A stretch of 64,000 nt of DNA from an uncultured Flavobacteriales bacterium (lineage in GTDB: Bacteria; Bacteroidota; Bacteroidia; Flavobacteriales; Crocinitomicaceae). The first letter of the stretch is position 1, and each line of letters starts with the position of its first letter. Under the pieces are notes generated by a model that was given only the letters and a program-made list of their open reading frames with translations, had not been told where the DNA came from and ran no database searches. The position numbers and the translations under genes are program-made. Positions 17,854 through 29,926 of this stretch are shown one piece after another. Where the stretch lies: the NCBI GenBank assembly GCA_946480815.1, contig CAMLLB010000006.1, positions 57,998-121,997 of the forward strand, written 5' to 3'.

Positions 17854-17887
17854 AAAATCCCCCTAACGATATCGTTAGGGGGATTTT
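17854..17887. terminator. Bidirectional terminator, perfect 34-base palindrome
   Basis: AAAATCCCCCTAACGAT followed exactly by its reverse complement. It lies between two convergent genes (stops at 17833 and 17901) and has A and T tracts on either side, so it can act on both strands. Confidence 0.88.
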
Positions 17888-17900
17888 CATTTTTCTAAAA

Positions 17901-18776
17901 TTACATCTTCTGGAATCTCAGTATTTTTTTGTTTTCATTCGCTGAAAGAAAATAAATCCCGGGTTTCAATTCTTTTACCGAAATCTCCTCATCGATCTCA
18001 TATTCGGAAAGTTGTTTTACCGGAACTCCGCTTACGTCATAAATCGTGATTTTGTTTATACCGGACAAATTACCTGAAAGTCTGATAAATTCAGTTGAAG
18101 GGTTTGGGAACAATTCAATTTGAAGCAAATTTGCCTCATCCATACCTAAATCACACATCCATGTCCAGGGAGTTTCCTCACCAGGTTCTGTTTGTGCACC
18201 ATCTTCCCGGTAGCAAACCTGGGACATAGAAAACTCCAGTTTCTGATAACTTAATAAACCTCTGTAAGTATTAAAAACAAAAGTATTCGGTTCAGGAAGT
18301 CTTCTCAGATGGTATGTTGCACTGTATGTTCCATTGGCTTCCAAAACACTGTCAACCTGGTCTACATAAAGTGTATCGTAATGATCATCAAAATAACCGA
18401 AATAAGTCCGGAAAGCATTCATATACTTTGAACTATCCGTCAGAACAGTTCCCGCAGTCAAAAAATGACTGATTGTGATGTCTTTTTCCACATTGTTCAG
18501 ATCAACAAAAAAACGTTGTTGGTTCGGAACATCTTCACGGATACCACCAATGTAATTTCCACTTTGGAAAATACGCACATAATTTTCACCGCCAATTGTA
18601 GTATCTCCTGACCAGACCGTTTTGGAAAAGCTTTCTACGTTCTCACTTCCATTCCAATGTTGAAGATGATAAACATATTGTGTGTAATTTCCATGCAGCG
18701 GCTGATAGCTGATGGTTTGGGCATTCAGTGCCAGAAAAGAAAGAACACTGAACGAAAAAAGTAACATGTTTTTCAT
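17901..18776 (-). CDS. Secreted protein with T9SS type A sorting domain
   Basis: A 291-residue protein with a signal peptide (MKNMLLFSFSVLSFLALNAQ) and a C-terminal type A sorting domain (IELFPNPSTEFIRL, ITIYDVSG, and ELKPGIYFLSANENKKILRF). Such proteins cross the outer membrane through the type IX system and have the C-terminal domain cut off. The middle region has no recognisable enzyme motif. It is transcribed towards the outer-membrane barrel gene and away from rpoC, whose terminator lies just upstream. Confidence 0.88.
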   Translation of the reverse strand: MKNMLLFSFSVLSFLALNAQTISYQPLHGNYTQYVYHLQHWNGSENVESFSKTVWSGDTTIGGENYVRIFQSGNYIGGIREDVPNQQRFFVDLNNVEKDITISHFLTAGTVLTDSSKYMNAFRTYFGYFDDHYDTLYVDQVDSVLEANGTYSATYHLRRLPEPNTFVFNTYRGLLSYQKLEFSMSQVCYREDGAQTEPGEETPWTWMCDLGMDEANLLQIELFPNPSTEFIRLSGNLSGINKITIYDVSGVPVKQLSEYEIDEEISVKELKPGIYFLSANENKKILRFQKM

Positions 18777-18831
18777 AAAAATCGATTTAGTTGTTATTGA
18801 TTAATTAATGTACAAATGCATCAATGGTTGG

Positions 18832-18869
18832 AAAAAAAATCCCCGAATTATTAAATAATTCGGGGATTT
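18832..18869 (-). terminator. rpoC terminator
   Basis: A 16-base inverted repeat, AAATCCCCGAATTATT, a single A, then its complement (18837-18869). On the minus strand it runs into a T tract (18839-18832). It ends the rpoBC transcript 22 bases after the rpoC stop. Confidence 0.9.
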
Positions 18870-18890
18870 CTATGTTTAGATAATTAAATC

Positions 18891-21800
18891 TTAAGAGATT
18901 GCATCCATTTCTTCCTTGTTTGCAACAAGTACTTTTTGGAAGCGGCGTACACCAGTACCAGCCGGGATCAAGTGACCAACGATTACGTTTTCTTTCAAAC
19001 CTAATAAGTGGTCTTCTTTTCCGGAGATTGCAGCCTCGTTCAATACCTTCGTTGTTTCCTGGAAGGAAGCAGCTGAGATAAACGATTGTGTCTGCAATGA
19101 AGCACGTGTAATACCCTGTAACAATGGAGTTGAAGTCGCAGGAACTGCATCACGGGATTCAACCAACTGCTTGTCAGCACGCTTCAATTGAGAGTTCTCA
19201 TCACGTAATTTACGTGCAGAAACGATCTGACCTGCCTTCAATGTGGTAGAATCACCAGCGTCAACTACTACTTTCATTCCGTAGATAGAGTCATTCTCTT
19301 CCATGAAGTCTGCTTTGTGAACAGATTGTCCTTCAAGGAATCGTGTATCTCCTGCATCTACGATCTCCACTTTCAACATCATCTGACGAACGATTACTTC
19401 GAAATGCTTATCGTTGATTTTTACCCCTTGCAGACGGTAAACCTCCTGGATCTCATTTACAATGTATTCTTGTACTTTCGTCGGACCTTGAATATTCAAG
19501 ATATCGTTTGGTGTAATTGCACCATCGGATAACGGTTGTCCTGCACGGGTGAAATCGTTCTCCTGTACTAAGATGTGCTTGGAAAGCGGCACCAAATACT
19601 TGCGAACATCACCTGCTTTGGAAGTCACCTGGATCTCACGGTTACCACGCTTGATCTTACCGAATTCAACGATACCGTCGATTTCAGAAACCACAGCCGG
19701 GTTAGAAGGGTTACGTGCTTCGAATAATTCCGTTACACGAGGAAGACCTCCGGTGATATCCCCGGTTTTACCAGCAACACGAGGAATCTTAACAAGGATC
19801 ACACCTTCTTCAATCTTATCTCCTTCGTTTACGGAAATATGGGAATCAACCGGAATGTTGTACTCACGCAATACTTCTTTTGTCTTAGGATCAATGATGT
19901 GGATCGCAGGGTTTTTCTTCTTATCACGGGATTCGATGATTACTTTTTCAGTAAATCCTGTTTGCTCATCGACTTCCTCACGGTAAGTAACACCATCAAT
20001 AATATTTTCGAATACTACTTTACCGGATACCTCTGAAATGATTACCGCGTTATACTGGTCCCATTTACAGATCACATCACCTTTTTTCACGTTCGTGTTA
20101 TTGTCAATCAATAACTCGGCACCGTAAGGGATGTTTGAAGTCATCAAAGCAACTCCGGTTTTCGGATCCGTAATTTTCAATTCTGCCGAACGACCAACAA
20201 CGATCGTTTTCGTTGTTCCATCAGTTCCTTTACGTGTAATTGTACGTAATTCGTCGATTTCCAACTTACCGGCAGATTTTGCTTTCAAATCTGATTCATC
20301 CGTAATGTTCGATGCAGTACCCCCAACGTGGAATGTACGAAGTGTTAACTGTGTTCCCGGCTCACCAATTGACTGAGCAGCAACTACACCAACAGCATCT
20401 CCATCCTGTGCAGGGCGGTGAGTTGCAAGGTTACGTCCGTAACACTTAGAACAAACTCCACGACGCATTTCACAAGTCAATACCGAACGGATCTCAACTT
20501 CTTCAATACCTGCTTTTTCGATTTCATCAGCAACTGTTTCAGAGATCAACTCACCTGCAGCAACAATCAATTGTTCCGTTTCAGGGTTGTAGATATCGTG
20601 AACAGATGTTCTTCCTAAAATACGATCGATCAACGGCTCAACGATTTCATCGTTTTTCTTCAATGAAGTCGCAACCAAACCTCTCAATGTTCCACAATCC
20701 ACTGCATTAATTACAACGTCTTGTGCAACGTCCACCAAACGACGGGTCAAGTAACCCGCATCCGCCGTTTTCAATGCCGTATCGGCCAAACCTTTACGCG
20801 CACCGTGAGTAGAGATAAAGTACTCCAAAATCGAAAGACCTTCTTTAAAGTTGGAAAGGATCGGGTTCTCGATAATTTCCTGTGCAGAAGCTCCTGATTT
20901 TTGAGGTTTCGCCATCAATCCACGCATACCGGATAACTGACGGATCTGCTCTTTCGAACCACGGGCTCCGGAGTCAAACATCATATAGATGGAGTTGAAT
21001 CCTTGATCGTCATTCTTCAACTGATCCATCAACGTATTCGTCAAACGGATGTTGGTATGCGTCCAAATATCAATGATTTGGTTATAACGTTCGTTATTCG
21101 TGATAAGACCCATGTTATAGTTAGCCATTACCTCTTTCACGTCTGTTTCTGCTTTCGCAACCAAAATCTCTTTTTCTTTCGGGATAATGATATGATCCAG
21201 GTTGAATGACAAACCACCACGGAATGCCATACCGTAACCTAATTCTTTGATATCATCCAGGAACTTAGCTGTTTTAGCTGTTCCACAGATTTTCAATACA
21301 TGTCCGATAATATCACGAAGCGCCTTTTTAGTCAAGACATCGTTCAAGAATCCAACTTCACGAGGAACTACTTCGTTGAAAAGTACACGTCCACATGTTG
21401 TATCGATCATTTGAAGTGTTGGAATTCCCTCCTCGTTCAAATCGTAAGATTTTACTTTGATCGGAGCGTGAAGATCCAATTTACCTTCGTTATTCGCGAT
21501 AATTACTTCTTCCGGAGAATAGAAAATACTTCCTTCACCTTTTACTTTGTGTTCAGGGGTACTTGTACGCATCTTAGTGATGTAGTAAAGACCCAAGACC
21601 ATATCCTGAGAAGGTACCGCAATCGGTGCTCCATTCGCAGGGTTCAAAATGTTGTGAGAAGCAAGCATCAACAATTGTGCTTCCAAAATTGCAGCGTTAC
21701 CTAATGGTAAGTGAACCGCCATCTGGTCACCATCGAAATCGGCGTTGAATGCCGTAGTTACCAATGGGTGCAAACGAATTGCTTTTCCTTCGATCAATTT

Positions 21801-23171
21801 CGGCTGGAATGCCTGGATACCCAAACGGTGAAGCGTAGGAGCACGGTTTAATAATACCGGGTGACCTTTCAATACGTTCTCTAAGATATCCCAAACTACA
21901 GGCTCTTTGCGGTCAACGATTTTCTTTGCAGATTTAACCGTTTTCACAATTCCACGCTCGATCATCTTACGGATGATAAACGGTTTGTAAAGTTCCGCTG
22001 CCATGTCTTTCGGCAAACCACACTCATGTAATTTCAAATCCGGCCCAACAACAATTACGGAACGTGCAGAATAATCAACACGTTTTCCTAATAAGTTTTG
22101 ACGGAAACGTCCCTGCTTACCTTTCAATGAATCAGAAAGGGATTTCAACGGACGGTTTGATTCTGTTTTAACCGCAGAAGCCTTACGGGAGTTGTCGAAC
22201 AATGAGTCAACAGCTTCCTGTAACATACGCTTCTCGTTACGCAAGATAACTTCCGGAGCCTTGATCTCGATCAAACGCTTCAAACGGTTGTTACGGATAA
22301 TTACACGACGGTAAAGGTCGTTCAAATCCGATGTTGCGAAACGTCCACCATCCAGTGGAACCAACGGACGCAATTCCGGTGGAATAACCGGAACAACTTT
22401 CACGATCATCCACTCAGGACGGTTCTCGATACGTGTTTGAGACTCACGCATTGCTTCAACCACCTGAAGTCTTTTCAGAGCTTCGTGCTTACGTTGAACA
22501 GACGTTTCTGTATTTGCCTGGTGACGCAACTGGTAGGAAAGGCTTTCCAAATCCAATTTACGCAACAGGTCATACAATGCCTCAGCACCCATCTTAGCGA
22601 TGAATTTGTTCGGATCCGTATCTTCCAAATATTGGTTTTCTCTTGGAAGCGTATCCAAAATATCCAGGTATTCTTCTTCCGTTAAGAAATCTTTCTCGGA
22701 AAGGGAAGTTCCATCCAAATTATTTGCGATACCAGCCTGAATAACTACGTAACGCTCGTAATAGATGATTTGATCCAATTTTTTTGTTGGCAATCCTAAC
22801 AAATAACCGATTTTATTCGGCAATGAACGGAAATACCAAATGTGTGCTACCGGAACAACCAAAGAGATATGTCCCATACGCTCACGACGTACTTTTTTCT
22901 CGGTAACCTCAACACCACAACGGTCACAAACGATTCCTTTGTATCGGATACGCTTGTACTTACCACAATGACATTCGTAATCTTTTACCGGTCCGAAGAT
23001 ACGTTCACAGAACAATCCATCTCTTTCCGGTTTGTATGTACGATAGTTAATTGTCTCAGGCTTGAGTACCTCACCGCTTGACTGATCGCGGATCACCTCA
23101 GGAGAAGCCAACGAGATCGTAATCTTGTTGAAGCTACTTTGTTTTTTCGGTGTTTCTTTTCTGTAAGCCAT
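18891..23171 (-). CDS. rpoC: DNA-directed RNA polymerase subunit beta'
   Basis: A 1426-residue catalytic subunit of RNA polymerase. It has the N-terminal zinc finger ([20 protein letters not shown]), the absolutely conserved active-site [12 protein letters not shown] that holds the magnesium, the bridge and trigger-helix regions ([11 protein letters not shown]) and a second cysteine cluster ([13 protein letters not shown]). The length is normal for Bacteroidota, with the usual long C-terminal region. It begins 49 bases after rpoB and ends the operon. No defects are visible. Confidence 0.98.
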   Translation of the reverse strand: MAYRKETPKKQSSFNKITISLASPEVIRDQSSGEVLKPETINYRTYKPERDGLFCERIFGPVKDYECHCGKYKRIRYKGIVCDRCGVEVTEKKVRRERMGHISLVVPVAHIWYFRSLPNKIGYLLGLPTKKLDQIIYYERYVVIQAGIANNLDGTSLSEKDFLTEEEYLDILDTLPRENQYLEDTDPNKFIAKMGAEALYDLLRKLDLESLSYQLRHQANTETSVQRKHEALKRLQVVEAMRESQTRIENRPEWMIVKVVPVIPPELRPLVPLDGGRFATSDLNDLYRRVIIRNNRLKRLIEIKAPEVILRNEKRMLQEAVDSLFDNSRKASAVKTESNRPLKSLSDSLKGKQGRFRQNLLGKRVDYSARSVIVVGPDLKLHECGLPKDMAAELYKPFIIRKMIERGIVKTVKSAKKIVDRKEPVVWDILENVLKGHPVLLNRAPTLHRLGIQAFQPKLIEGKAIRLHPLVTTAFNADFDGDQMAVHLPLGNAAILEAQLLMLASHNILNPANGAPIAVPSQDMVLGLYYITKMRTSTPEHKVKGEGSIFYSPEEVIIANNEGKLDLHAPIKVKSYDLNEEGIPTLQMIDTTCGRVLFNEVVPREVGFLNDVLTKKALRDIIGHVLKICGTAKTAKFLDDIKELGYGMAFRGGLSFNLDHIIIPKEKEILVAKAETDVKEVMANYNMGLITNNERYNQIIDIWTHTNIRLTNTLMDQLKNDDQGFNSIYMMFDSGARGSKEQIRQLSGMRGLMAKPQKSGASAQEIIENPILSNFKEGLSILEYFISTHGARKGLADTALKTADAGYLTRRLVDVAQDVVINAVDCGTLRGLVATSLKKNDEIVEPLIDRILGRTSVHDIYNPETEQLIVAAGELISETVADEIEKAGIEEVEIRSVLTCEMRRGVCSKCYGRNLATHRPAQDGDAVGVVAAQSIGEPGTQLTLRTFHVGGTASNITDESDLKAKSAGKLEIDELRTITRKGTDGTTKTIVVGRSAELKITDPKTGVALMTSNIPYGAELLIDNNTNVKKGDVICKWDQYNAVIISEVSGKVVFENIIDGVTYREEVDEQTGFTEKVIIESRDKKKNPAIHIIDPKTKEVLREYNIPVDSHISVNEGDKIEEGVILVKIPRVAGKTGDITGGLPRVTELFEARNPSNPAVVSEIDGIVEFGKIKRGNREIQVTSKAGDVRKYLVPLSKHILVQENDFTRAGQPLSDGAITPNDILNIQGPTKVQEYIVNEIQEVYRLQGVKINDKHFEVIVRQMMLKVEIVDAGDTRFLEGQSVHKADFMEENDSIYGMKVVVDAGDSTTLKAGQIVSARKLRDENSQLKRADKQLVESRDAVPATSTPLLQGITRASLQTQSFISAASFQETTKVLNEAAISGKEDHLLGLKENVIVGHLIPAGTGVRRFQKVLVANKEEMDAIS

Positions 23172-23220
23172 GTTATAACTTTCTTTAATTCAATTTGACA
23201 ATTTGTTTCCTAATAAGATC

Positions 23221-26200
23221 TTAATCCATTGATACATTCAATCCAAGACCTCTCAATTCATGCAACAATACGTTGAATGATTCTGGAATTCCCGGCTCCG
23301 GAATGTTATCACCCTTAACGATTGCTTCGTACGCTTTCGCACGACCCATTACGTCATCGGATTTAACTGTCAAGATTTCTTGTAGGATATTCGCCGCTCC
23401 AAATGCTTCAAGAGCCCAAACCTCCATCTCACCAAAACGCTGACCTCCGAATTGAGCTTTACCACCCAATGGCTGTTGCGTAATTAATGAGTATGGTCCG
23501 ATTGAACGAGCATGCATTTTGTCATCAACCATGTGAGATAATTTCAACATGTAAATTACACCCACAGTTGCCGGTTGATGGAAACGGTCTCCGGTACCTC
23601 CATCGTACAAGTAAGTTTTACCTGAACGCGGAACTCCCGCTTTATCTGTCCATTCATTGATTTCTTCCGGTTTAGCACCATCGAAAATAGGAGTAGCGAA
23701 TTTCACACCCAATTTCTCTCCGGCCCAACCAAGTACTGTTTCGTAAATCTGACCCAAGTTCATACGAGAAGGTACCCCTAGCGGATTCAATACGATATCT
23801 ACCGGTGTTCCATCCTCTAAGAACGGCATGTCTTCAGCACGAACGATGTTTGCAACGATTCCTTTGTTACCGTGACGACCAGCCATCTTATCACCCACTT
23901 TCAACTTACGTTTCTGAGCAACATATACTTTCGCCATTTTCACGATACCTGCAGGCAGTTCATCTCCAACTGAAATATGGAATTTCTTACGTTTGTAGAT
24001 TCCCAATAAATCATTTGCTTTAATCGTAAAGTTGTGTAACAAACGACTAATCAACGCATTTACGTGTGCATCAGCTGTCCAATTTGTAGGATTCACGATT
24101 GTGTAATCGATCATCAACAAATTCTTATGTGTGAACTTCGTTCCTTTCTTAATGATCTCCTCTTTAAAGTTGTTGAATACACCAGCTGATTTGTTCTCAC
24201 CCAATACGGTCATCAATTTATCAGCTAATTTTTCTTTCAACTCTGCATAATCTTTGTCGTATTCTGTGTCAAGAACTTCCAATACCGGCTTATCCTGAGC
24301 TTTAGACTTACGATCTTTAATTGCACGGGAGAACAATTTTTTCTCAATAACAACACCACGAAGAGACGGGCCTGCTTTCAAGGAAGCATCTTTCACGTCA
24401 CCTGCTTTATCACCGAAGATTGCACGTAATAACTTCTCTTCCGGAGAAGGATCTGTTTCACCTTTCGGAGTAATTTTACCGATCAGGATATCTCCTTCCT
24501 TAATCTCAGCACCAATGCGGATCAAACCGTTCTCATCCAAATCTTTTGTTGCTTCTTCAGAAACGTTTGGAATATCAGAAGTTAACTCTTCCATTCCTCG
24601 TTTTGTATCACGAACCTCCAAAGAGTATTCGTCAATATGGATTGAAGTAAAGATATCGTCACGAACAACGCGCTCAGAAATAACGATCGCATCCTCAAAG
24701 TTATACCCTTTCCAAGGCATGAATGCAACTTTCAGGTTTTGACCCAATGCCAACTCTCCTCCTTGTGTAGCATATCCTTCACATAGAACCTGTCCTTTCT
24801 CAATACGGTCCCCTTTGCGAACAATCGGCTTCAAGTTGATTGTTGTACTTTGGTTTGTTTTCTGGAATTTTGTTAATGAGTAACGAGTCACTTCACTATC
24901 AAAGCTTACTAATTTGTCATCATCAGACCAATCGTAACGGATCACGATTTCATTTGCATCAACGTATTCTACTGTTCCAGGTCCTTCAGCGTTAATCAAT
25001 ACGCGGGAATCGCGGGCAACCAATTGCTCGATTCCTGTACCAACTGTAGGAGACTGCGGTTTCAACAACGGAACAGCCTGGCGCTGCATGTTAGATCCCA
25101 TCAAGGCACGGTTCGCATCATCATGCTCCAGGAACGGAATAGAAGATGCCGCAATCGATGCAATCTGGTTAGCTCCAACGTCCATCAGGTTCAAATCTGT
25201 TGGCGGAACAACCGGGAAGTCACCTTCGTAACGAGCTTTTACAACCTCGGAAAGGAAATTTCCTTTGTCATCCACAGACGCATTTGCCTGAGCAATCATT
25301 TTTGCATCTTCTTCTTCAGCAGATAAGTAAACAGGCTCAGAAGAAATATCTACTTTACCATTTACTACCGAACGGTATGGAGTTTCAATGAAACCTAGCT
25401 TGTTCACCTTCGCGAATACACACAAAGAGGAAATCAAACCAATGTTTGGTCCTTCCGGTGTCTCAATCGTACACAAACGACCGTAGTGTGTGTAGTGAAC
25501 GTCACGAACCTCGAAACCTGCTCTTTCACGGGAAAGTCCACCTGGTCCTAGTGCAGACAAACGACGCTTGTGAGTTACCTCGGAAAGCGGGTTGGTCTGA
25601 TCCATAAATTGAGACAACTGGTTTGTTCCGAAGAACGAGTTGATCACAGAAGACAAAGTCTTCGCGTTGATCAAGTCGATCGGAGTAAAGACTTCGTTAT
25701 CACGAACATTCATACGTTCACGGATAGTACGAGCCATACGAGCCAAACCAACACCAAATTGAGCGTACAATTGTTCACCTACTGTACGAACACGACGATT
25801 TGACAAGTGGTCAATATCATCCACATCCGCTTTCGAGTTGATCAATTCGATCAAGTACTTGATGATAGAAAGAATATCATTTTTAGTCAAAACACGAGAC
25901 TCTTCCGAGTTGTCGATATTCAACTTCTTGTTCATTCTGTAACGACCTACTTCACCTAAGTCATAACGCGCATCGGAGAAGAATAATTTCTCGAATACAC
26001 CTTTTGCTGTTTCATAATCTGGTGGTTCAGCATTACGCAACTGACGGTAGATGTGCTCTACTGCTTCTTTCTCAGAGTTAGAAGTATCTTTCTGAAGCGT
26101 GTTGTAGATGATCGTATAATCAGCTGTGTTGGCATCCTCTTTGTGGAAAATAACGGTTTTCACACCAGCATCGATGATCTCATCAATGTGCTGATCTTCC

Positions 26201-27033
26201 AATACTGTTTCACGGTCAAGGATAACCTCATTACGTTCGATAGACACTACTTCTCCTGTATCTTCGTCTCCAAAGTCCTCAATCCAAGACTTCAATACAC
26301 GAGCAGCCAGTCTTCTACCAACGCATTTTTTCAAATTAGCTTTGTTAGCTTTCACTTCGTCAGCTAATCCGAATATTTCTAGAATATCTTTATCTGTTTC
26401 ATATCCGATCGCACGGAAAAGAGTTGTCACAGGCAATTTCTTCTTACGGTCGATGTAAGCATACATTACGCTGTTGATATCCGTTGCGAATTCGATCCAA
26501 GATCCTTTGAAAGGAATCACACGCGCAGAGTACAATTTTGTACCGTTAGCGTGGCGGCTTTGACCGAAGAATACCCCTGGTGAACGGTGCAACTGGGAAA
26601 CAATTACACGCTCGGCACCATTGATCACGAAAGATCCTTTTGGAGTCATGTATGGAATTGTACCTAAGTATACATCCTGCACGATTGTTTCGAAATCTTC
26701 GTGCTCAGGGTCTGTACAATATAATTTTAGTTTAGCTTTTAGCGGAACACTATAAGTTAAACCTCTTTCGATACACTCATCAATAGTGTAACGGGGTGGG
26801 TCGATGAAATAATCAAGGAACTCCAACACGAATTGATTTCGTGTATCAGTAATTGGGAAATTTTCCGCAAATACCTTGAACAATCCTTCACTTTCACGAT
26901 TCTCAGGCGTTGTTTCCAATTGGAAGAACTCCTGGAAGGATTTAAGCTGAATATCCAAAAAGTCTGGATAAGCGAACTGATTTTTGCTGGAAGCAAAATT
27001 AATTCTCGTTGATGTATTGCTTGTTGTTGCCAA
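23221..27033 (-). CDS. rpoB: DNA-directed RNA polymerase subunit beta, TTG start
   Basis: A 1270-residue beta subunit that starts [19 protein letters not shown], then [16 protein letters not shown]. The rifampicin-binding region [19 protein letters not shown] and [19 protein letters not shown] is intact, as are GHGNKG-type residues ([10 protein letters not shown]) and the C-terminal [15 protein letters not shown]. There is no ATG or GTG between the in-frame upstream TAG and the conserved start, so the TTG at 27033 must be used. A hairpin with a T tract lies 50 bases upstream, between rplL and rpoB. Confidence 0.98.
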   Translation of the reverse strand: MATTSNTSTRINFASSKNQFAYPDFLDIQLKSFQEFFQLETTPENRESEGLFKVFAENFPITDTRNQFVLEFLDYFIDPPRYTIDECIERGLTYSVPLKAKLKLYCTDPEHEDFETIVQDVYLGTIPYMTPKGSFVINGAERVIVSQLHRSPGVFFGQSRHANGTKLYSARVIPFKGSWIEFATDINSVMYAYIDRKKKLPVTTLFRAIGYETDKDILEIFGLADEVKANKANLKKCVGRRLAARVLKSWIEDFGDEDTGEVVSIERNEVILDRETVLEDQHIDEIIDAGVKTVIFHKEDANTADYTIIYNTLQKDTSNSEKEAVEHIYRQLRNAEPPDYETAKGVFEKLFFSDARYDLGEVGRYRMNKKLNIDNSEESRVLTKNDILSIIKYLIELINSKADVDDIDHLSNRRVRTVGEQLYAQFGVGLARMARTIRERMNVRDNEVFTPIDLINAKTLSSVINSFFGTNQLSQFMDQTNPLSEVTHKRRLSALGPGGLSRERAGFEVRDVHYTHYGRLCTIETPEGPNIGLISSLCVFAKVNKLGFIETPYRSVVNGKVDISSEPVYLSAEEEDAKMIAQANASVDDKGNFLSEVVKARYEGDFPVVPPTDLNLMDVGANQIASIAASSIPFLEHDDANRALMGSNMQRQAVPLLKPQSPTVGTGIEQLVARDSRVLINAEGPGTVEYVDANEIVIRYDWSDDDKLVSFDSEVTRYSLTKFQKTNQSTTINLKPIVRKGDRIEKGQVLCEGYATQGGELALGQNLKVAFMPWKGYNFEDAIVISERVVRDDIFTSIHIDEYSLEVRDTKRGMEELTSDIPNVSEEATKDLDENGLIRIGAEIKEGDILIGKITPKGETDPSPEEKLLRAIFGDKAGDVKDASLKAGPSLRGVVIEKKLFSRAIKDRKSKAQDKPVLEVLDTEYDKDYAELKEKLADKLMTVLGENKSAGVFNNFKEEIIKKGTKFTHKNLLMIDYTIVNPTNWTADAHVNALISRLLHNFTIKANDLLGIYKRKKFHISVGDELPAGIVKMAKVYVAQKRKLKVGDKMAGRHGNKGIVANIVRAEDMPFLEDGTPVDIVLNPLGVPSRMNLGQIYETVLGWAGEKLGVKFATPIFDGAKPEEINEWTDKAGVPRSGKTYLYDGGTGDRFHQPATVGVIYMLKLSHMVDDKMHARSIGPYSLITQQPLGGKAQFGGQRFGEMEVWALEAFGAANILQEILTVKSDDVMGRAKAYEAIVKGDNIPEPGIPESFNVLLHELRGLGLNVSMD

Positions 27034-27083
27034 GGCGAAATAATTTAATTGAGAAAAGGACTTTAAATTTGGCTAAAACGCCG

Positions 27084-27127
27084 AAAAACAGGAATAGGCA
27101 TCCGTCAGCTGACGGACACCTTTCCTG
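27084..27127 (-). promoter_or_regulatory. Attenuator-like hairpin between rplL and rpoB
   Basis: On the minus strand, CAGGAA pairs with TTCCTG around an inner 11-pair stem (GGTGTCCGTCA / TGACGGATGCC, with two G-T pairs) and a GC tip, followed by TTTTT (27088-27084). This is the form of an intrinsic terminator placed inside the rplL-rpoB gap, where E. coli also has a partial terminator. The tip contains the perfect palindrome TCCGTCAGCTGACGGA (27101-27116), seen again at 42918. Confidence 0.75.
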
Positions 27128-27144
27128 CAAAATTTTGTAACTAA

Positions 27145-27522
27145 TTACTTGATCTCTACTTCAGCACCAGCTTCTTCTAGTGCTTTCTTAAGACCTTCAG
27201 CCTCGTCTTTAGAAACTGCTTCTTTCAAAGTAGCAGGAGCTCCGTCAACGATGTCTTTAGATTCTTTCAATCCGTTACCAGTAAGTTCTTTAACCAACTT
27301 AACTACTGCAAGTTTGTTAGCACCACCTGATTTCAAGATTACGTCGAATTCAGTTTTTTCAGCAGCAGCTTCACCACCACCAGCAGCACCACCAGCTACC
27401 ATTACCGGAGCAGCAGCAGCAGGCTCAATACCGTATTCGTCTTTCAAGATTGTAGCTAGTTCGTTTACTTCTTTAACTGTCAAGTTTACTAGCGTTTCTG
27501 CGATTTGTTTTAAATCAGCCAT
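27145..27522 (-). CDS. rplL: 50S ribosomal protein L7/L12
   Basis: A 125-residue stalk protein of normal length. The N-terminal dimerisation helices ([20 protein letters not shown]) are followed by an Ala/Gly-rich hinge and the C-terminal domain that contacts translation GTPases ([26 protein letters not shown]). It follows rplJ in the usual order, with 74 bases between them, and precedes the attenuator-like hairpin before rpoB. Confidence 0.98.
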   Translation of the reverse strand: MADLKQIAETLVNLTVKEVNELATILKDEYGIEPAAAAPVMVAGGAAGGGEAAAEKTEFDVILKSGGANKLAVVKLVKELTGNGLKESKDIVDGAPATLKEAVSKDEAEGLKKALEEAGAEVEIK

Positions 27523-27596
27523 TTTTATTAATTTTTAAAAAAGGTTCTTAAATAAATTTGTTTAATTGCGCCTATGCTGAAGCTTCAGCGTAAGCA

Positions 27597-28118
27597 TTAT
27601 GCTCTTTCTTCGAGCGTTTTAAGGATTCCAGCAATTTTGGAACCACCACCTGTAAGACCGGAAATAACATTTTTCGCCGGGCTTTGTAGTAATCCGATGA
27701 TATCACCGATCAATTCTTCACGAGACTTGATTGCTTCAAGCGCATCCAATTGGTTATCACCAATGAAGATTGCTTCTTCAATATAAGCTCCTTTAAGAAT
27801 AGGCTTATCATTCTTCTTGCGGAAATCTTTAATCAATTTTGCAGGAGCATTTCCTACTTCAGAGAACATGATAGAAGTCGGTCCACTTAACACGGATGCC
27901 AAGTCATCGTAATTTCTACCTTCAACCTTAGCCATTGCTTTAGCCAACAATGTATTCTTAACTACACGTAATTCGATACCTTGCTGAAAACAACGACGGC
28001 GTAATTGGTTAATTGTTTCTACTGTAAGAGCTGCTGTATCTGCAAGATAGAAGACATTTGCTTTCGATAAATCTTGAGCAAGATCTTCAATGTACTGTGC
28101 TTTTTGATCTTTATTCAT
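27597..28118 (-). CDS. rplJ: 50S ribosomal protein L10
   Basis: A 173-residue base of the ribosomal stalk; it binds 23S rRNA through its N-terminal domain (QLRRRCFQQGIELRVVKNTL) and L7/L12 dimers through the C-terminal helix. It lies 11 bases after rplA and before rplL. The length is normal. In many bacteria L10 represses its own message; I see no obvious leader structure in the short gap here. Confidence 0.97.
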   Translation of the reverse strand: MNKDQKAQYIEDLAQDLSKANVFYLADTAALTVETINQLRRRCFQQGIELRVVKNTLLAKAMAKVEGRNYDDLASVLSGPTSIMFSEVGNAPAKLIKDFRKKNDKPILKGAYIEEAIFIGDNQLDALEAIKSREELIGDIIGLLQSPAKNVISGLTGGGSKIAGILKTLEERA

Positions 28119-28129
28119 ACTTCAAGATT

Positions 28130-28825
28130 TTAAGCTACAACAGATTTAGCATCAATTTGGATACTTGGAGACATTGTAGAGCTGATGTAGATACTTTTAA
28201 TGTAAGTACCTTTTGCAGCAGATGGTTTCAATTTGATTAATTGTTGGATCAATTCATGTGCATTGTCGCGAATTTTAGCTCCTTCGAAGCTAGCCTTCCC
28301 AACAGAAGTATGAATATTACCGAATTTGTCAACTTTGAAATCAATTTTACCTGCTTTCACTTCTTCAACAGCTTTACCAACTTCCATCGTTACAGTACCT
28401 GTTTTTGGGTTCGGCATTAAACCGCGAGGTCCCAGGATACGTCCTAAAGCACCTACTTTACCCATCACTGAAGGCATTGTAATAATTACGTCGATGTCTG
28501 TCCAACCACCTTTGATTTTGTCAATGAATTCATCCAATCCAACGAATTCCGCACCAGCTGCTTTTGCTTCAGCTTCCTTGTCAGGTGTACAAAGTACCAA
28601 TACTCGTACATCCTTACCAGTTCCGTGAGGCAATGCAACAGTACCACGAACCATTTGATTCGCTTTACGTGGATCAACACCTAAGCGTACTGAAATATCT
28701 ACTGATGCATCGAACTTAGTAGTTGTAATGTTTTTTACTAAATCACACGCTTCCACCAAGGTGTAAGTTTTAGTCAAATCGTACTTTGCTAAAACTTCTT
28801 TTCTTTTTTTAGAAATTCTTCCCAT
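28130..28825 (-). CDS. rplA: 50S ribosomal protein L1
   Basis: A 231-residue L1 stalk protein with the conserved [19 protein letters not shown] start region and the [18 protein letters not shown] motif. It helps release deacylated tRNA from the E site and is an autoregulator in many bacteria. It is 11 bases after rplK and 11 bases before rplJ, tightly packed in one operon. Confidence 0.98.
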   Translation of the reverse strand: MGRISKKRKEVLAKYDLTKTYTLVEACDLVKNITTTKFDASVDISVRLGVDPRKANQMVRGTVALPHGTGKDVRVLVLCTPDKEAEAKAAGAEFVGLDEFIDKIKGGWTDIDVIITMPSVMGKVGALGRILGPRGLMPNPKTGTVTMEVGKAVEEVKAGKIDFKVDKFGNIHTSVGKASFEGAKIRDNAHELIQQLIKLKPSAAKGTYIKSIYISSTMSPSIQIDAKSVVA

Positions 28826-28836
28826 GATACTTGCGA

Positions 28837-29283
28837 TTATTTAGTTGCAGGAGCTTCACCTCCTTTAACAGTTACACCCATACTACGTGCTGTACCAGCT
28901 ACCATAGACATAGCTGAATCAACAGTAAAACAATTCATATCCGGCATTTTATCTTCAGCGATAGCACGAACTTGATCCCAAGTCATTGTACCAACTTTGC
29001 TTTTGTTAGGCTCAGAAGAACCTTTTTTAAGCTTTACGCTATCAATAATCTGCACAGCTGCTGGAGGAGTTTTGATGACGAAATCAAATGATTTGTCACT
29101 GTACACAGTAATCACACATGGTAAAACCTTTCCTGGCTTATCCTGCGTACGAGCATTATACTGCTTGCAGAATTCCATAATGTTAACCCCTTTAGCACCA
29201 AGTGCGGGACCAACTGGAGGAGCTGGATTGGCTTGACCACCTTTGATCTGTAATTTGATCAATGCTGCTACTTCTTTAGCCAT
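28837..29283 (-). CDS. rplK: 50S ribosomal protein L11
   Basis: A 148-residue protein of the GTPase-associated centre. The N-terminal domain has the thiostrepton-region prolines ([20 protein letters not shown]) and the C-terminal domain binds 23S rRNA. It follows nusG after 83 bases, the usual order. Nothing is unusual in the sequence. Confidence 0.98.
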   Translation of the reverse strand: MAKEVAALIKLQIKGGQANPAPPVGPALGAKGVNIMEFCKQYNARTQDKPGKVLPCVITVYSDKSFDFVIKTPPAAVQIIDSVKLKKGSSEPNKSKVGTMTWDQVRAIAEDKMPDMNCFTVDSAMSMVAGTARSMGVTVKGGEAPATK

Positions 29284-29366
29284 TGTTTATTTAAATTATG
29301 CAGTCGTAACGTGGGCGTTAAAGGGAAGCTTTAATCAATAATCCCACTGCTGCGGTTAATACATGT

Positions 29367-29918
29367 TTATCCTTCTTTTTCTACTTGCATGTAGCTAAGC
29401 TCAAGAAGGTTCTTACGACCGAAGATCTTAACCATTACTTTCAATTTCTTCTTCTCTTCATTGATCTCGTCAATAACTCCGGAGAAATTGTTGAATGGTC
29501 CGTCGATCACCTTAACTGATTCTCCGATAACGAATGGGATTTTCACTTCCTCTTCTGTTTCGGATAATTCGTCAACTTTACCTAAAATTCGATTTACTTC
29601 AGACAAGCGCATTGGTTGCGGGTCTCCCCCTTTTTCAGCACCCAGGAATCCGATTACGTTCGGAATTCCCTTGATCACGTGAGGAACCTCACCGATCAAA
29701 GCTGCTTCAATCAATACATATCCTGGTAAATATGCTTTTTCCTTTGAGATTTTCTTTCCGTTGCGGATTTGAAATACTTTCTCAGTTGGAATCAATACTT
29801 GAGACACATAATCGTCCAGTTTCAAACGGGAAATTTCAAGATCCAGGTATTCTTTCACCTTTTTCTCTTTTCCACTCACCGCACGTACCACGTACCAACG
29901 TTTTTTAATATCTCCCAT
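29367..29918 (-). CDS. nusG: Transcription termination/antitermination protein NusG
   Basis: A 183-residue protein with the NGN domain (KKRWYVVRAVSGKEKKV, LPGYVLIEA) and a C-terminal KOW domain (VIDGPFNNFSGVIDEI). It binds RNA polymerase and couples it to ribosomes or Rho. The open frame extends 57 codons further upstream over secE, but MGDIKKRWYVV at 29918 is the family start, only 8 bases after the secE stop. Confidence 0.97.
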   Translation of the reverse strand: MGDIKKRWYVVRAVSGKEKKVKEYLDLEISRLKLDDYVSQVLIPTEKVFQIRNGKKISKEKAYLPGYVLIEAALIGEVPHVIKGIPNVIGFLGAEKGGDPQPMRLSEVNRILGKVDELSETEEEVKIPFVIGESVKVIDGPFNNFSGVIDEINEEKKKLKVMVKIFGRKNLLELSYMQVEKEG

Positions 29919-29926
29919 TTTTCTAA

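Noticed and set aside
19549..19986. 145-codon frame opposite rpoC
   Set aside because: It lies wholly antisense to a conserved gene; the long open frame follows from rpoC codon use. The same applies to 21300-21704.
27149..27538. 129-codon frame opposite rplL
   Set aside because: Antisense shadow of the Ala/Gly-rich L7/L12 gene.
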